A stretch of 15,506 bases of DNA from an uncultured Collinsella sp. GTDB lineage: Bacteria; Actinomycetota; Coriobacteriia; Coriobacteriales; Coriobacteriaceae. How positions within the stretch are numbered: position 1 is the stretch's first letter; the number at the start of each line of letters is the position of its first letter. Shown here piece by piece: positions 6,173-12,657 of the stretch. The stretch is taken from assembly GCA_958407085.1 (NCBI GenBank), contig CATYHY010000020.1, forward strand, positions 1 to 15,506. The letters are read 5' to 3'. The notes beneath the pieces are model-generated. The model was given only the letters and a program-made list of their open reading frames with translations, made no database searches and was not told the DNA's origin. A program made the position numbers and the translations under genes.

Positions 6173-6730
6173 ATGGTCGATCAGGAAAAAGTCGAGACTG
6201 CCATTAAGCTGCTGCTTGAAGGTATAGGCGAGGACCCAACTCGTGAGGGCTTGCTGGAGACTCCGGCACGCGTCGCCCGTATGTATGGCGAGATTGCCGG
6301 CGGTATGGACCAGAGTGCCGAGGAGCACCTATCCAAAACTTTTGCCGTCGCTTCGAACGATTTGGTTATCGAGCGCGACATTACGTTTTACTCGCTGTGC
6401 GAACACCATCTGCTGCCGTTTTATGGCAAGGCTGCGATCGGCTATATCCCTAACGGTCGCGTGGCGGGCCTGTCTAAGCTTGCTCGCACGGTTGAGGTCT
6501 ATGCCCGTCGTCTGCAGCTGCAGGAGCAGCTGTGCGCACAGGCTGCCGATGCCCTCATGGAGTATCTTGCTCCCCAAGGAGCGATTGTGCTGATGGAAGC
6601 CGAGCACATGTGCATGACCATGCGTGGCGTGCAAAAGCCCGGCACCAAGACCGTGACGCTCGCTCGCCGCGGTGTCTTTGAGACCGATTCGGCGCTCGAG
6701 GAGCGGTTCTTTAGGATGCTGGGCCGCTAA
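6173..6730 (+). CDS. folE: GTP cyclohydrolase I
   Basis: It converts GTP to 7,8-dihydroneopterin triphosphate and formate, the first step of folate synthesis. The 185-residue protein is normal for the bacterial type I enzyme, a homodecamer in known cases. Zinc ligands are visible as C76 in CEHH (76-79) and C147 in MCMTMRG. GLSKLART and the segment VQKPGTKT are family signatures. The start ATG is preceded by AGTGAGG (6161-6167). The next gene begins two bases after the stop, so the two are almost certainly translated from one mRNA. No frameshift or missing residue was seen. Confidence 0.97.
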   Translation: MVDQEKVETAIKLLLEGIGEDPTREGLLETPARVARMYGEIAGGMDQSAEEHLSKTFAVASNDLVIERDITFYSLCEHHLLPFYGKAAIGYIPNGRVAGLSKLARTVEVYARRLQLQEQLCAQAADALMEYLAPQGAIVLMEAEHMCMTMRGVQKPGTKTVTLARRGVFETDSALEERFFRMLGR

Positions 6731-6732
6731 CC

Positions 6733-7314
6733 ATGAGAGTCGTCAACGACTTTACATCGAAGACCGATGAGGGGACACCGCGTCGCGGCTTTATGGCTTC
6801 GGGCCTGACTCCTTTTGGCGCCATGCCTCGCATTGATTACATTTGTGCCAACGGGCTGTTCCGGCGGCACCTGGGCAACATTGCACAGTTGGAATCGGGG
6901 CGCATCTTTTGCCGCCACGGTATTGACCATCTGCTGGATGTCGCGCGCATTATGTGGATTAAGAATCTCGAGGAAGAGCTCGAATTTGACCGCGAGGTCA
7001 TTTACGCCACGGCGCTTCTTCACGATATCGGCAAAGATGAACAGTATGAATCGGGTATATCCCATGATGTTGCAAGCGAGCGCGTCGCCGATGCGATTCT
7101 CGGCGGCATGCCCAATGACGTGGCGTTTGAGCCGGCCGATGCCGCAGCCATTAAGACGGCCATTCTGGGCCATCGAAAGCTGCGCGTGAACAGCCAACCG
7201 CTTGAGCGCCTGCTCTATGCAGCCGACAAAGCGTCGCGCGCCTGCTTTGCATGTCCCGCGCGCAATGCTTGCAACTGGAGCGATGATAAAAAGAACCTGT
7301 CGATTCGCGTGTAG
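6733..7314 (+). CDS. HD-domain phosphohydrolase in the folE-folB operon
   Basis: This 193-residue protein has the HD-superfamily metal site: H62 (RHGIDH), H97-D98 (LLHDIGKD), H111 (ISHD) and D165 (AADKAS). HD proteins are metal-dependent phosphohydrolases. The C-terminal end carries a cysteine cluster, C-x2-C-x5-C (CFACPARNAC) followed by NWSDDKKN, which could hold a metal. It starts two bases after folE and ends 43 bases before folB. The pathway step between FolE and FolB is removal of the triphosphate from dihydroneopterin triphosphate, and no Nudix gene is present here, so this protein is a reasonable candidate. That role is inferred from position only. Other options are a nucleotidase or a YqeK-like dinucleotide hydrolase. 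Confidence 0.85.
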   Translation: MRVVNDFTSKTDEGTPRRGFMASGLTPFGAMPRIDYICANGLFRRHLGNIAQLESGRIFCRHGIDHLLDVARIMWIKNLEEELEFDREVIYATALLHDIGKDEQYESGISHDVASERVADAILGGMPNDVAFEPADAAAIKTAILGHRKLRVNSQPLERLLYAADKASRACFACPARNACNWSDDKKNLSIRV

Positions 7315-7357
7315 TTAGTTTGCGCGGTCGGGGTTCTAAACGAAGGAGACGATTGCG

Positions 7358-7843
7358 ATGAGTAACAAAAAACTGCCCGAGAATGCAACTAAGACTGAAG
7401 GTGCCGAGCTCGTTCGCCGTGGAAGGGGCGAAATATCCACCGCAACGGCGGTGCCCCACGTGAGCTATGACGATCTGCGCCATGCCGATCGCATCACCGT
7501 TGAAGGACTTGAGGTTTTTGCTAACCACGGCGTGTATCCCGAAGAGAACGCGCTGGGCCAGAAGTTCATTGTGTCCTTGGTGCTCTATGCCGACCTGCGT
7601 GCAGCGGGGGAGCACGATAGCCTGGACGCCTCGATTGACTACGGCTCGGTGTGCCACGATGTCGATGGTTATCTGCGCGAGCATACGTTTAAGCTTATCG
7701 AGGCTGCAGCCGAGGGTGTAGCCCAGATGCTGCTGCGTCGTTACCCCCTGCTGCTTGGCGTGCGTGTTAAGCTCGATAAGCCTTGGGCACCCGTCGGTCT
7801 TCCCCTGGCAAGTTGCGGTGTCGAGATCGAGCGCGTGCGCTAA
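7358..7843 (+). CDS. folB: Dihydroneopterin aldolase
   Basis: It cleaves 7,8-dihydroneopterin to 6-hydroxymethyl-7,8-dihydropterin and glycolaldehyde in folate synthesis. The family core starts at about residue 45 (DRITVEGLEVFANHGVYPEE) and runs to the end at 161. Expected active-site positions are seen as E62/E63, Y95 (SIDYG) and K141 (KLDKPW). The first 44 residues are an extra, polar N-terminal extension not present in typical enzymes of about 120 residues. The start is well supported, since AAGGAG stands nine bases before ATG 7358. folP and folK, often found beside it, are not in the window. Its stop lies six bases from the stop of the convergent metallopeptidase gene. Confidence 0.94.
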   Translation: MSNKKLPENATKTEGAELVRRGRGEISTATAVPHVSYDDLRHADRITVEGLEVFANHGVYPEENALGQKFIVSLVLYADLRAAGEHDSLDASIDYGSVCHDVDGYLREHTFKLIEAAAEGVAQMLLRRYPLLLGVRVKLDKPWAPVGLPLASCGVEIERVR

Positions 7844-7849
7844 CCGGCC

Positions 7850-8626
7850 CTACAGCTCGTTGGCAGGCGGTTTTTTGAGCCGCTGCGACAGAGCCCTATT
7901 GTTGGGGCAGTACGTGTCGAGCAGGGCGTGAAACCGCTGATTGTGGCTTGGCTCGAGCAAGTGGACGAGCTCGTGGGCGACAACCATGTCGAGACATTCG
8001 ACGGGGTAGGCGGCGAGCTCGCGCGCGATGCGAATGGCGCCGGTTTTGGGCGTGCAGGAACCCCAGCGCGTCTTCATGCTGCGTACGGAAACGCGGGAAA
8101 CGGCGACACCCATTGCGATTTCGTATGCATGCACCATATCGCGCAGCTCCGTGGTGACCTCGGAGGCATAGAGCTGGTCGATGTGGGCTTGGAGCTCATC
8201 GGACGTTAGGTCGTCGAGGATTGCGTGCCGCTTGGCCTGTAGGCCTTCGTCCGATTCATCGGTACCCATAAAACTTGCGAAGGTGGCCTGCTTGGGTCGC
8301 GGTGCGGGTGATGCAAAGTTGTGATCGAGTGCGTCCTGTACCGTGATGGGCTTGCCCCAAAGTGCAATGATGGACGAGGGACTGAGCGGCTCTCGCACTG
8401 TCGCCTGACGTTGCTCACGCTGGGCAAGTCGGCTGATAATCCAGGCGCTGTTGCGCTTCACAAACGCTTCGATACGCTCGCGGCTGGCGCCGAGCGGTGC
8501 GCTGGCGTGGACCTCACCGCTCGATGTGACACGTAGGTTGAAGTTCTTGACGCGCTTTTTGGTAATGACGACGGGGATGGGCGTCCCATCCGGTCGGGAT
8601 ACGGAAATCGTAAACTGCTGCGTCAA
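7850..8626 (-). CDS. YgjP-type zinc metallopeptidase (M48-like, DUF45)
   Basis: The 258-residue protein has the YgjP/DUF45 pattern: the RWGSC motif (187-191) and the zinc site HELVH (218-222), with H228 in PSHNQRF as likely third ligand. Substrates of this family are not established; the E. coli member is a small cytoplasmic protease-like protein. There is no signal peptide or membrane segment. I chose the TTG start at 8626 because AAAGGA lies six bases before it. The in-frame ATG 8659 and TTG 8689 fall inside a strong hairpin and lack a ribosome binding site. The region of about 70 residues between the N-terminal part and the metal site (80-150) is weakly conserved in appearance. It follows the dipeptidase on the same strand. 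Confidence 0.85.
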   Translation of the reverse strand: MTQQFTISVSRPDGTPIPVVITKKRVKNFNLRVTSSGEVHASAPLGASRERIEAFVKRNSAWIISRLAQREQRQATVREPLSPSSIIALWGKPITVQDALDHNFASPAPRPKQATFASFMGTDESDEGLQAKRHAILDDLTSDELQAHIDQLYASEVTTELRDMVHAYEIAMGVAVSRVSVRSMKTRWGSCTPKTGAIRIARELAAYPVECLDMVVAHELVHLLEPSHNQRFHALLDTYCPNNRALSQRLKKPPANEL

Positions 8627-8649
8627 AAGCGGTCCTTTGGATTGGGGAC

Positions 8650-8683
8650 GGGCCGGCATGTCGACCGTTCGGCATGCCGGCCC
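8650..8683. repeat. 11-bp perfect hairpin between dipeptidase and metallopeptidase genes
   Basis: GGGCCGGCATG (8650-8660) pairs perfectly with CATGCCGGCCC (8673-8683), with a 12-nt loop that itself contains CCG/CGG. It lies downstream of the dipeptidase stop and before the chosen metallopeptidase start. No T run is present on either strand, so it is either a weak terminator or an RNA-stability element. Confidence 0.7.
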
Positions 8684-8700
8684 GCTCAAGGGATGTGAAA

Positions 8701-9714
8701 TTAATAGCGCTCAAAGAAGGCAAGCGCGTTGTCGCTGCAGAGCTTTTGCATCACGGTCTTGCCAAAGTGCTTGGAGAGCATGTTCTGGAATTCGGGCATC
8801 TTGCTGGCATCGGAGAGGAAAGCGGGCACCGTGGCACCGTCCCAGTCGCCGCCGAGCGCGATGGCGTCCTCGCCGCCCAGGTCGAGCCAGTGCTCGATAT
8901 GTGCCGCCAGCTGGTCGAAGGTGACGTCTGCGGCGGTTTTGTCGGTTGCGTCGTTGGAAAGGAACTCGCTGCAGTAGTTGAGGCCGACGATGCCGCCCAT
9001 GTCGCGAATGGTACGGAACTGGTCGTCGGTAAGGTTGCGCTTGACGCCGCAAACCGCACGGGAGTTGGAGTGGCTGGCGACGAAGGGGCGCGTGGCGTGG
9101 GCGACAACCTCGTCAAAGCACTCATCGTTGAGGTGGGAGACGTCGAGTACCATGCCGGCGTGCTCCATTTGCGTAAGTGCCTCGACGCCGGCGGCGGTAA
9201 GGCCGGCGTGGGTGTCGTGGCCGCTCGCGAGCGGTCCCTGCGCGTTCCAGCTGAGTGACGACATAAGCACGCCCAGGCTCTTGAGCACCTCGATCAGCGC
9301 GGGGTCCTCGGCAAAGAACGTGGCGTTTTCGATGGTGTGGATACAGGCGATCTTGCCGTCCTTGAGCGCGGGGCGAATGTCTGCGGCGCTGCGCACGTTG
9401 ACCATGCGGTCGTGGTTGAGCATTGCCTGGCCGCTCATATGCGCCATGATTTGCGCCTGGAAGCGCGCGGCGTGGGCGGTGGGAATCTCGTCGGGGACAA
9501 ACGTGGCGAAGCACTGTGCCCACGGCGTGTTGCCGATCTTTGCGAGCGAGATGGCGCAGGCGTTACCCTCGATGAGGTCGAAATCTTGCGGATGCGTTTC
9601 GTCGCCGGGGAAATAACCGTCGGTGCCGGCGGTAAAGCGCAGGTCGAGATCGAGCGTGGCCCAGCCGATTCGGTCGGCGGTGTCGCAGTGTAGGTCAAAT
9701 ACGGGATATGCCAT
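8701..9714 (-). CDS. Membrane dipeptidase (renal dipeptidase family, peptidase M19)
   Basis: This is a zinc enzyme that hydrolyses dipeptides, in some homologues with D-residues at the C-terminal side. The 337 residues match the family length. The binuclear zinc ligands are visible as H9 and D11 (FDLHCDT), E129 (HTIENA), H194 (DVSH) and H215 (ASHSNSR), with D290 in GGDWDG. There is no signal peptide or lipobox, so despite the family name it is probably cytoplasmic. ATG 9714 has CGGAGG just upstream. The frame is open ten codons further, but without a better site. It is divergent from the SlyD-like gene, with 120 bp between them. Confidence 0.94.
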   Translation of the reverse strand: MAYPVFDLHCDTADRIGWATLDLDLRFTAGTDGYFPGDETHPQDFDLIEGNACAISLAKIGNTPWAQCFATFVPDEIPTAHAARFQAQIMAHMSGQAMLNHDRMVNVRSAADIRPALKDGKIACIHTIENATFFAEDPALIEVLKSLGVLMSSLSWNAQGPLASGHDTHAGLTAAGVEALTQMEHAGMVLDVSHLNDECFDEVVAHATRPFVASHSNSRAVCGVKRNLTDDQFRTIRDMGGIVGLNYCSEFLSNDATDKTAADVTFDQLAAHIEHWLDLGGEDAIALGGDWDGATVPAFLSDASKMPEFQNMLSKHFGKTVMQKLCSDNALAFFERY

Positions 9715-9770
9715 GGTTCCTCCGGTTGCAGCGTTTCTTTGCAAACTGTCATTGAATTGTATGACTAGGG

Positions 9771-9776
9771 TATAGT
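9771..9776 (+). promoter_or_regulatory. -10 element of the SlyD-like / UreE operon
   Basis: TATAGT (9771-9776, 5/6) stands about 60 bases before the start codon. The best upstream partner (TGTCAT 9748-9753, 17-bp spacer) is poor. A small hairpin in the leader, GGCGGC 9794-9799 with GCCGCC 9811-9816, comes before the ribosome binding site. Confidence 0.4.
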
Positions 9777-9834
9777 TAGCGCCATATGTTCATGGCGGCC
9801 CGTGTTGTGCGCCGCCCTTATCACGGAGGTTTCC

Positions 9835-10263
9835 ATGTCCAACCAGGGCAAGAAGGTCAAGACTCATTATCGCGGCACGCTCGACGACGGCACGCAGTTC
9901 GATAGCTCCTACGATCGCGGCGAGCCGCTGGAGTTCACCTGCGGCGCCGGCCAGATGATCAAGGGCTTCGACGCCGCTGTTGTCGACATGCAGGTGGGTG
10001 AGAAGAAGACCGTGCACATTCCTGCTGCCGATGCCTACGGCGAGCACAATCCCGAGATGGTTCTGACCTTCCCGGCCGAACAGGTTCCCAACATCGAGCA
10101 GATTGAGAAGGGCATGAAGCTCTTCCTGTCCACGCCGAGCGGTATGCCCGTCCCCGCCGTGGTCATCGATGTAACGCCCGAGGCCGTGACGCTCGACGCC
10201 AACCATGAGCTGGCCGGTAAGGACCTCAACTTTGATATCGAGCTCGTCGAGGTCGAGGGTTAG
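9835..10263 (+). CDS. FKBP-type peptidyl-prolyl isomerase, SlyD-like
   Basis: A 142-residue folding helper. The FKBP core is formed by residues 1-70 (KVKTHYRGTLDDGTQFDSS, then GAGQMIKGFDAAVVDMQVGE and AADAYGEHNP) and the final strand (NHELAGKDLNFDIELVEV). A SlyD-type insert-in-flap chaperone domain spans about 71-123. The histidine/cysteine-rich nickel-binding tail of E. coli SlyD is absent, so the protein ends with the core. The ATG has GGAGG five bases upstream; the longer frame from 9802 overlaps the leader hairpin and was not used. The UreE-like gene starts three bases after the stop, so the two are one operon. Confidence 0.94.
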   Translation: MSNQGKKVKTHYRGTLDDGTQFDSSYDRGEPLEFTCGAGQMIKGFDAAVVDMQVGEKKTVHIPAADAYGEHNPEMVLTFPAEQVPNIEQIEKGMKLFLSTPSGMPVPAVVIDVTPEAVTLDANHELAGKDLNFDIELVEVEG

Positions 10264-10266
10264 AGT

Positions 10267-10845
10267 ATGCCTGAACGCTTGGTTTCGACGATATGCTTGG
10301 GAAATCTCAACGATCCGTCCTATGAACTCCTGCTTCGCCGGAAGTTGGGCGGCGTCTTTGAAGTTGACGAGCTACTGCTCGATTGGGACCAGGCTGATGT
10401 ATACGCGTTTGTGGGCGTGACGGAGCTGGGGCGCACGGTCGATGTTCGGCTGGATACTGCCGACGGCGGTCGTCTTGCCGACGGCGACGTGCTCGCCATT
10501 GACCGTTCGGGCATGGTGCCCGTGGCGGTTGTCGTGCGCTTGCGCAGCGCCGAGGTTTATTTGGTCGAAGTTGACCGCATGGACCCGATTGCGCTCGCGC
10601 ATTCGTGCTGGGAGATCGGCAACATGCATGCGCCGCTCTTCCGGGGCGACTCGGACGAGCATACTGTGCGCATGTATACGCCGGTGCAGCCTGTTTTGGG
10701 CCGCATGCTCCGGGGTGTCGAGGGTGTTCGGCTCTCGCTGGTTACCCGTGAACTCGATGCGGACCGGCGCTTTGCGTCGAGTGCGGCGGAGGTCGTCGTG
10801 AGCATGGCTCCCGACTTTACCATCGTAAAAAAGGCGCGCGGCTAA
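10267..10845 (+). CDS. ureE: UreE-like nickel metallochaperone
   Basis: The 192 residues follow the UreE layout. The N-terminal beta domain (about 1-95) has the ADGDVLAIDRSGMVPVAV pattern. The C-terminal ferredoxin-like metal domain has the hallmark CWEIGNMHAPL (114-124) and PVLGRMLRGVEGV. H121 corresponds to the conserved dimer-interface nickel ligand of known UreE proteins, while the second histidine often found five residues before it is Glu here. There is no His-rich tail. UreE normally delivers nickel to urease, but no urease structural or other accessory genes are in the window. It is translationally linked to the SlyD-like gene, and SlyD proteins are also nickel-linked in E. coli. It may therefore serve a urease or another nickel enzyme encoded elsewhere. 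Confidence 0.82.
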   Translation: MPERLVSTICLGNLNDPSYELLLRRKLGGVFEVDELLLDWDQADVYAFVGVTELGRTVDVRLDTADGGRLADGDVLAIDRSGMVPVAVVVRLRSAEVYLVEVDRMDPIALAHSCWEIGNMHAPLFRGDSDEHTVRMYTPVQPVLGRMLRGVEGVRLSLVTRELDADRRFASSAAEVVVSMAPDFTIVKKARG

Positions 10846-10928
10846 GCGCGCGTATGCGCAAGACGGGCTTTGAGGGGCGACCGATCAAGGTCCGTCTTGC
10901 TGTTGATATGAGGCTTTGGGGGAAGCAT

Positions 10929-11726
10929 ATGGGTCTTGAGGGAATCAAACTGATTGCATGCGATTTGGACGGCACGTTGCTGCATCCGGGGGAGCGCGAG
11001 CTGCGTTCCGAGGCCTTTGAGCTTATCGATGAGCTGCATCGTCGTGGTATCGTGTTTATGCCGGCGAGTGGCCGTCAATATGCGAGCTTGCGCTACCTGT
11101 TTGCCCCGGTGGCCGATGAGCTCGCCTATGTATGCGAAAACGGAACCCTGGTGATGAGCGAGGGGCGTGCCGTCGTCAAGCGTTCCATGGAGCGTAGCCT
11201 TGCTATGGTTATTGCGAATACCGTGGTTGCGTATCCCCATACCGACATGACCCTTTCGTGTGAGGGGCACATCTACACCATGAGCGGCAACGATGCGTTC
11301 GTCGACCATTTGCGCTATGTGGTCCACTGCGATGTGGCGGTGGTCGACCGTCCCGAGGACATCGACGAGGATGTCATTAAGATTGGCTTCCAGACGCCCG
11401 AGGTGGATTATCCGGCGGCCCGGGAGTATTTCGAGCGCCTCTTTGGCGACCGTGTCGATGTGATGACGTCTGGAACCGCATGGACGGACCTTATCGGTTT
11501 CGGTTCGGGCAAGGGCTCCGCGCTTGCCGATTACGGTCGTGTCCTGGGGATTTCGCCCGATGAGATGATGGCATTTGGCGACAATGAGAACGATCGCGAC
11601 ATGCTCAACGTCGTGGGCCATCCCTATCTGATGGAGAGCTGCAACCCCACCATGCGCGGTATCAACGATCGCGTCCGTTACGTGCACACGGTCGAAGAAG
11701 AACTGCGCCGCCTGCTCGCCGAGTAG
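10929..11726 (+). CDS. HAD-superfamily hydrolase, Cof type
   Basis: This is a 265-residue cytoplasmic phosphatase of the Cof/YidA-like group (HAD class IIB), usually acting on sugar phosphates or other small phosphates with Mg2+. All four motifs are present: DLDGT with nucleophile D12 and acid/base D14, S47 in ASGR, K195 in GSGKGSAL, and GDNEND (217-222) with D218 and D222. The cap domain lies between motifs II and III, as in Cof proteins. ATG 10929 is chosen because GGGGGA precedes it closely. The frame from 10854 adds 25 residues that do not belong to the fold. The distance from ureE is 83 bases, so they may be cotranscribed. Confidence 0.92.
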   Translation: MGLEGIKLIACDLDGTLLHPGERELRSEAFELIDELHRRGIVFMPASGRQYASLRYLFAPVADELAYVCENGTLVMSEGRAVVKRSMERSLAMVIANTVVAYPHTDMTLSCEGHIYTMSGNDAFVDHLRYVVHCDVAVVDRPEDIDEDVIKIGFQTPEVDYPAAREYFERLFGDRVDVMTSGTAWTDLIGFGSGKGSALADYGRVLGISPDEMMAFGDNENDRDMLNVVGHPYLMESCNPTMRGINDRVRYVHTVEEELRRLLAE

Positions 11727-11732
11727 GTTTTC

Positions 11733-11797
11733 GGGACATGCCTAGAAATGTACTGTTTGCTGTAACGGATGGGAAAGTAGATTTGCAGGCATGCCCC
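11733..11797. terminator. Imperfect long hairpin between convergent HAD and perR genes
   Basis: GGGACATGCCT (11733-11743) pairs with AGGCATGCCCC (11787-11797) with one wobble. Further in, AAATGTACT (11746-11754) pairs with AGTAGATTT (11776-11784) at 8 of 9 positions. It starts six bases after the HAD stop and ends five bases before the perR stop, which is where a shared bidirectional terminator would sit. It lacks a proper T run on either strand. Confidence 0.5.
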
Positions 11798-11802
11798 AAA
11801 GG

Positions 11803-12183
11803 CTACCGGCAGTCGGGGCAGAGTCCCTCAAAGATGGTGTAGTGCGAGCTGACGCTCCATCCGATTTGTTCGGATGCCCTGGCGTCGAGCTGGGCATCGA
11901 AGGGGAGCGGCACGTCGATGACGCGGCTGCACGAGGTGCAGATGATATGTGCGTGCGGCTCGATGGTGCGATCGAAGCGACTCCCGCCCGGCGTCTTGAT
12001 CGAGAGGATTTCTCCGGCATCTGCCAAGAGATTGAGATTGCGGTAGACCGTACCGCGGCTGATTTTGTCATCCTGCGCGCGCACGACGTTGTAGATTTCG
12101 TCGGCGGTGGGATGGTTATAGCTTTGGCGCACGGCGTCAAGAACCAGCTTTCGCTGCCTGGTATTCCTTCTTTGCACCGCCAT
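11803..12183 (-). CDS. perR: Fur-family transcriptional regulator, PerR type
   Basis: A 126-residue metal-dependent repressor. The winged-helix DNA-binding half ends near residue 65 (recognition region SRGTVYRNL). The structural zinc site is C82, C85, C122 and C125. The regulatory metal ligands that define PerR in Bacillus subtilis (H37, D85, H91, H93, D104) all have counterparts: H24 (NHPTAD), D71 (RFD), H77 and H79 (PHAH), D90 (VID). The last is Asp rather than the Glu usual in iron-sensing Fur, which favours peroxide sensing. This is an inference from alignment by eye. ATG 12183 has AGAGG eight bases upstream; the longer frame to 12219 starts at TTG in the leader. Autoregulation is plausible from a dyad in its promoter. 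Confidence 0.88.
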   Translation of the reverse strand: MAVQRRNTRQRKLVLDAVRQSYNHPTADEIYNVVRAQDDKISRGTVYRNLNLLADAGEILSIKTPGGSRFDRTIEPHAHIICTSCSRVIDVPLPFDAQLDARASEQIGWSVSSHYTIFEGLCPDCR

Positions 12184-12219
12184 GCGCCTCGCCTCTTTTC
12201 TGTAAACGGCATGAAGCAA

Positions 12220-12248
12220 ATGATACCTTATTTAGAACACAATACTAA
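12220..12248 (-). promoter_or_regulatory. Promoter of perR with an overlapping PerR/Fur-box-like dyad
   Basis: Reading the minus strand, TTAGTA (12243-12248) and TATCAT (12220-12225) are 17 bp apart, giving a leader of about 30 nt. The spacer and -35 are covered by TTAGAACACAATACTAA (12232-12248, plus strand). Its outer TTAG/CTAA halves and AT-rich inside resemble Per boxes, but the inner positions are only partly symmetrical. The -35 overlaps the stop codon of the acylphosphatase gene. Confidence 0.45.
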
Positions 12249-12655
12249 TAGCGAGGGCTAAAACCATCCTCGTTGGCAAGCGGGGTGCGAGCTTGAGCGT
12301 CTACAAGGCGAAAACGTGTCCCCATGCGCTCATAGGAGGCATGAAGCGCCTCGAGCAGAGACACGATGTTTGCCGGCGTGCCCTGTAGCTCCATCTCAAC
12401 CGAGCCGTCTTCCATATTGCGCACCCAGCCGGTGAGGGAGCGCGCCTGTGCGAGGTTGGTGTTGGTGAAGCGGAAACCGACGCCCTGGACTTGCCCCTCC
12501 CACCGCAGGAAATAGCGCTGCGGGGCGTCTTGAGTGGCCTCGTCGCTTTCGAGCACGGTGAGCCTGCGGCGCAGCTCGAGCTCGACGCCAGAGAGCTTTT
12601 GGAGTTCGCGGCTGCCGCCGGCGACGCTGGAGAAGAACGTATCGAAGAAGCTCAT
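12245..12655 (-). CDS. Acylphosphatase with N-terminal extension
   Basis: It hydrolyses acyl phosphates such as acetyl- or carbamoyl-phosphate. The acylphosphatase domain spans about 48-136 with the signature GQVQGVGFR (54-62, catalytic R62) and GWVRNMEDG (76-84, catalytic N80). The usual protein has about 90 residues. Here residues 1-47 form an extra segment (start MSFFDTFFSSVAGG, then a charged LELRRRLTVLESDE part) of unknown role. ATG 12655 follows the stop of the oxidoreductase gene by two bases, which makes translational coupling likely. A longer frame to 12790 is only read-through of the upstream gene in another frame. Confidence 0.9.
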   Translation of the reverse strand: MSFFDTFFSSVAGGSRELQKLSGVELELRRRLTVLESDEATQDAPQRYFLRWEGQVQGVGFRFTNTNLAQARSLTGWVRNMEDGSVEMELQGTPANIVSLLEALHASYERMGTRFRLVDAQARTPLANEDGFSPRY

Positions 12656-12657
12656 CG

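Noticed and set aside
10834..10851. GCGCGC...GCGCGC hairpin at the ureE stop as a terminator
   Set aside because: It is a short GC-only stem without a T run inside very GC-rich sequence, so chance is likely.
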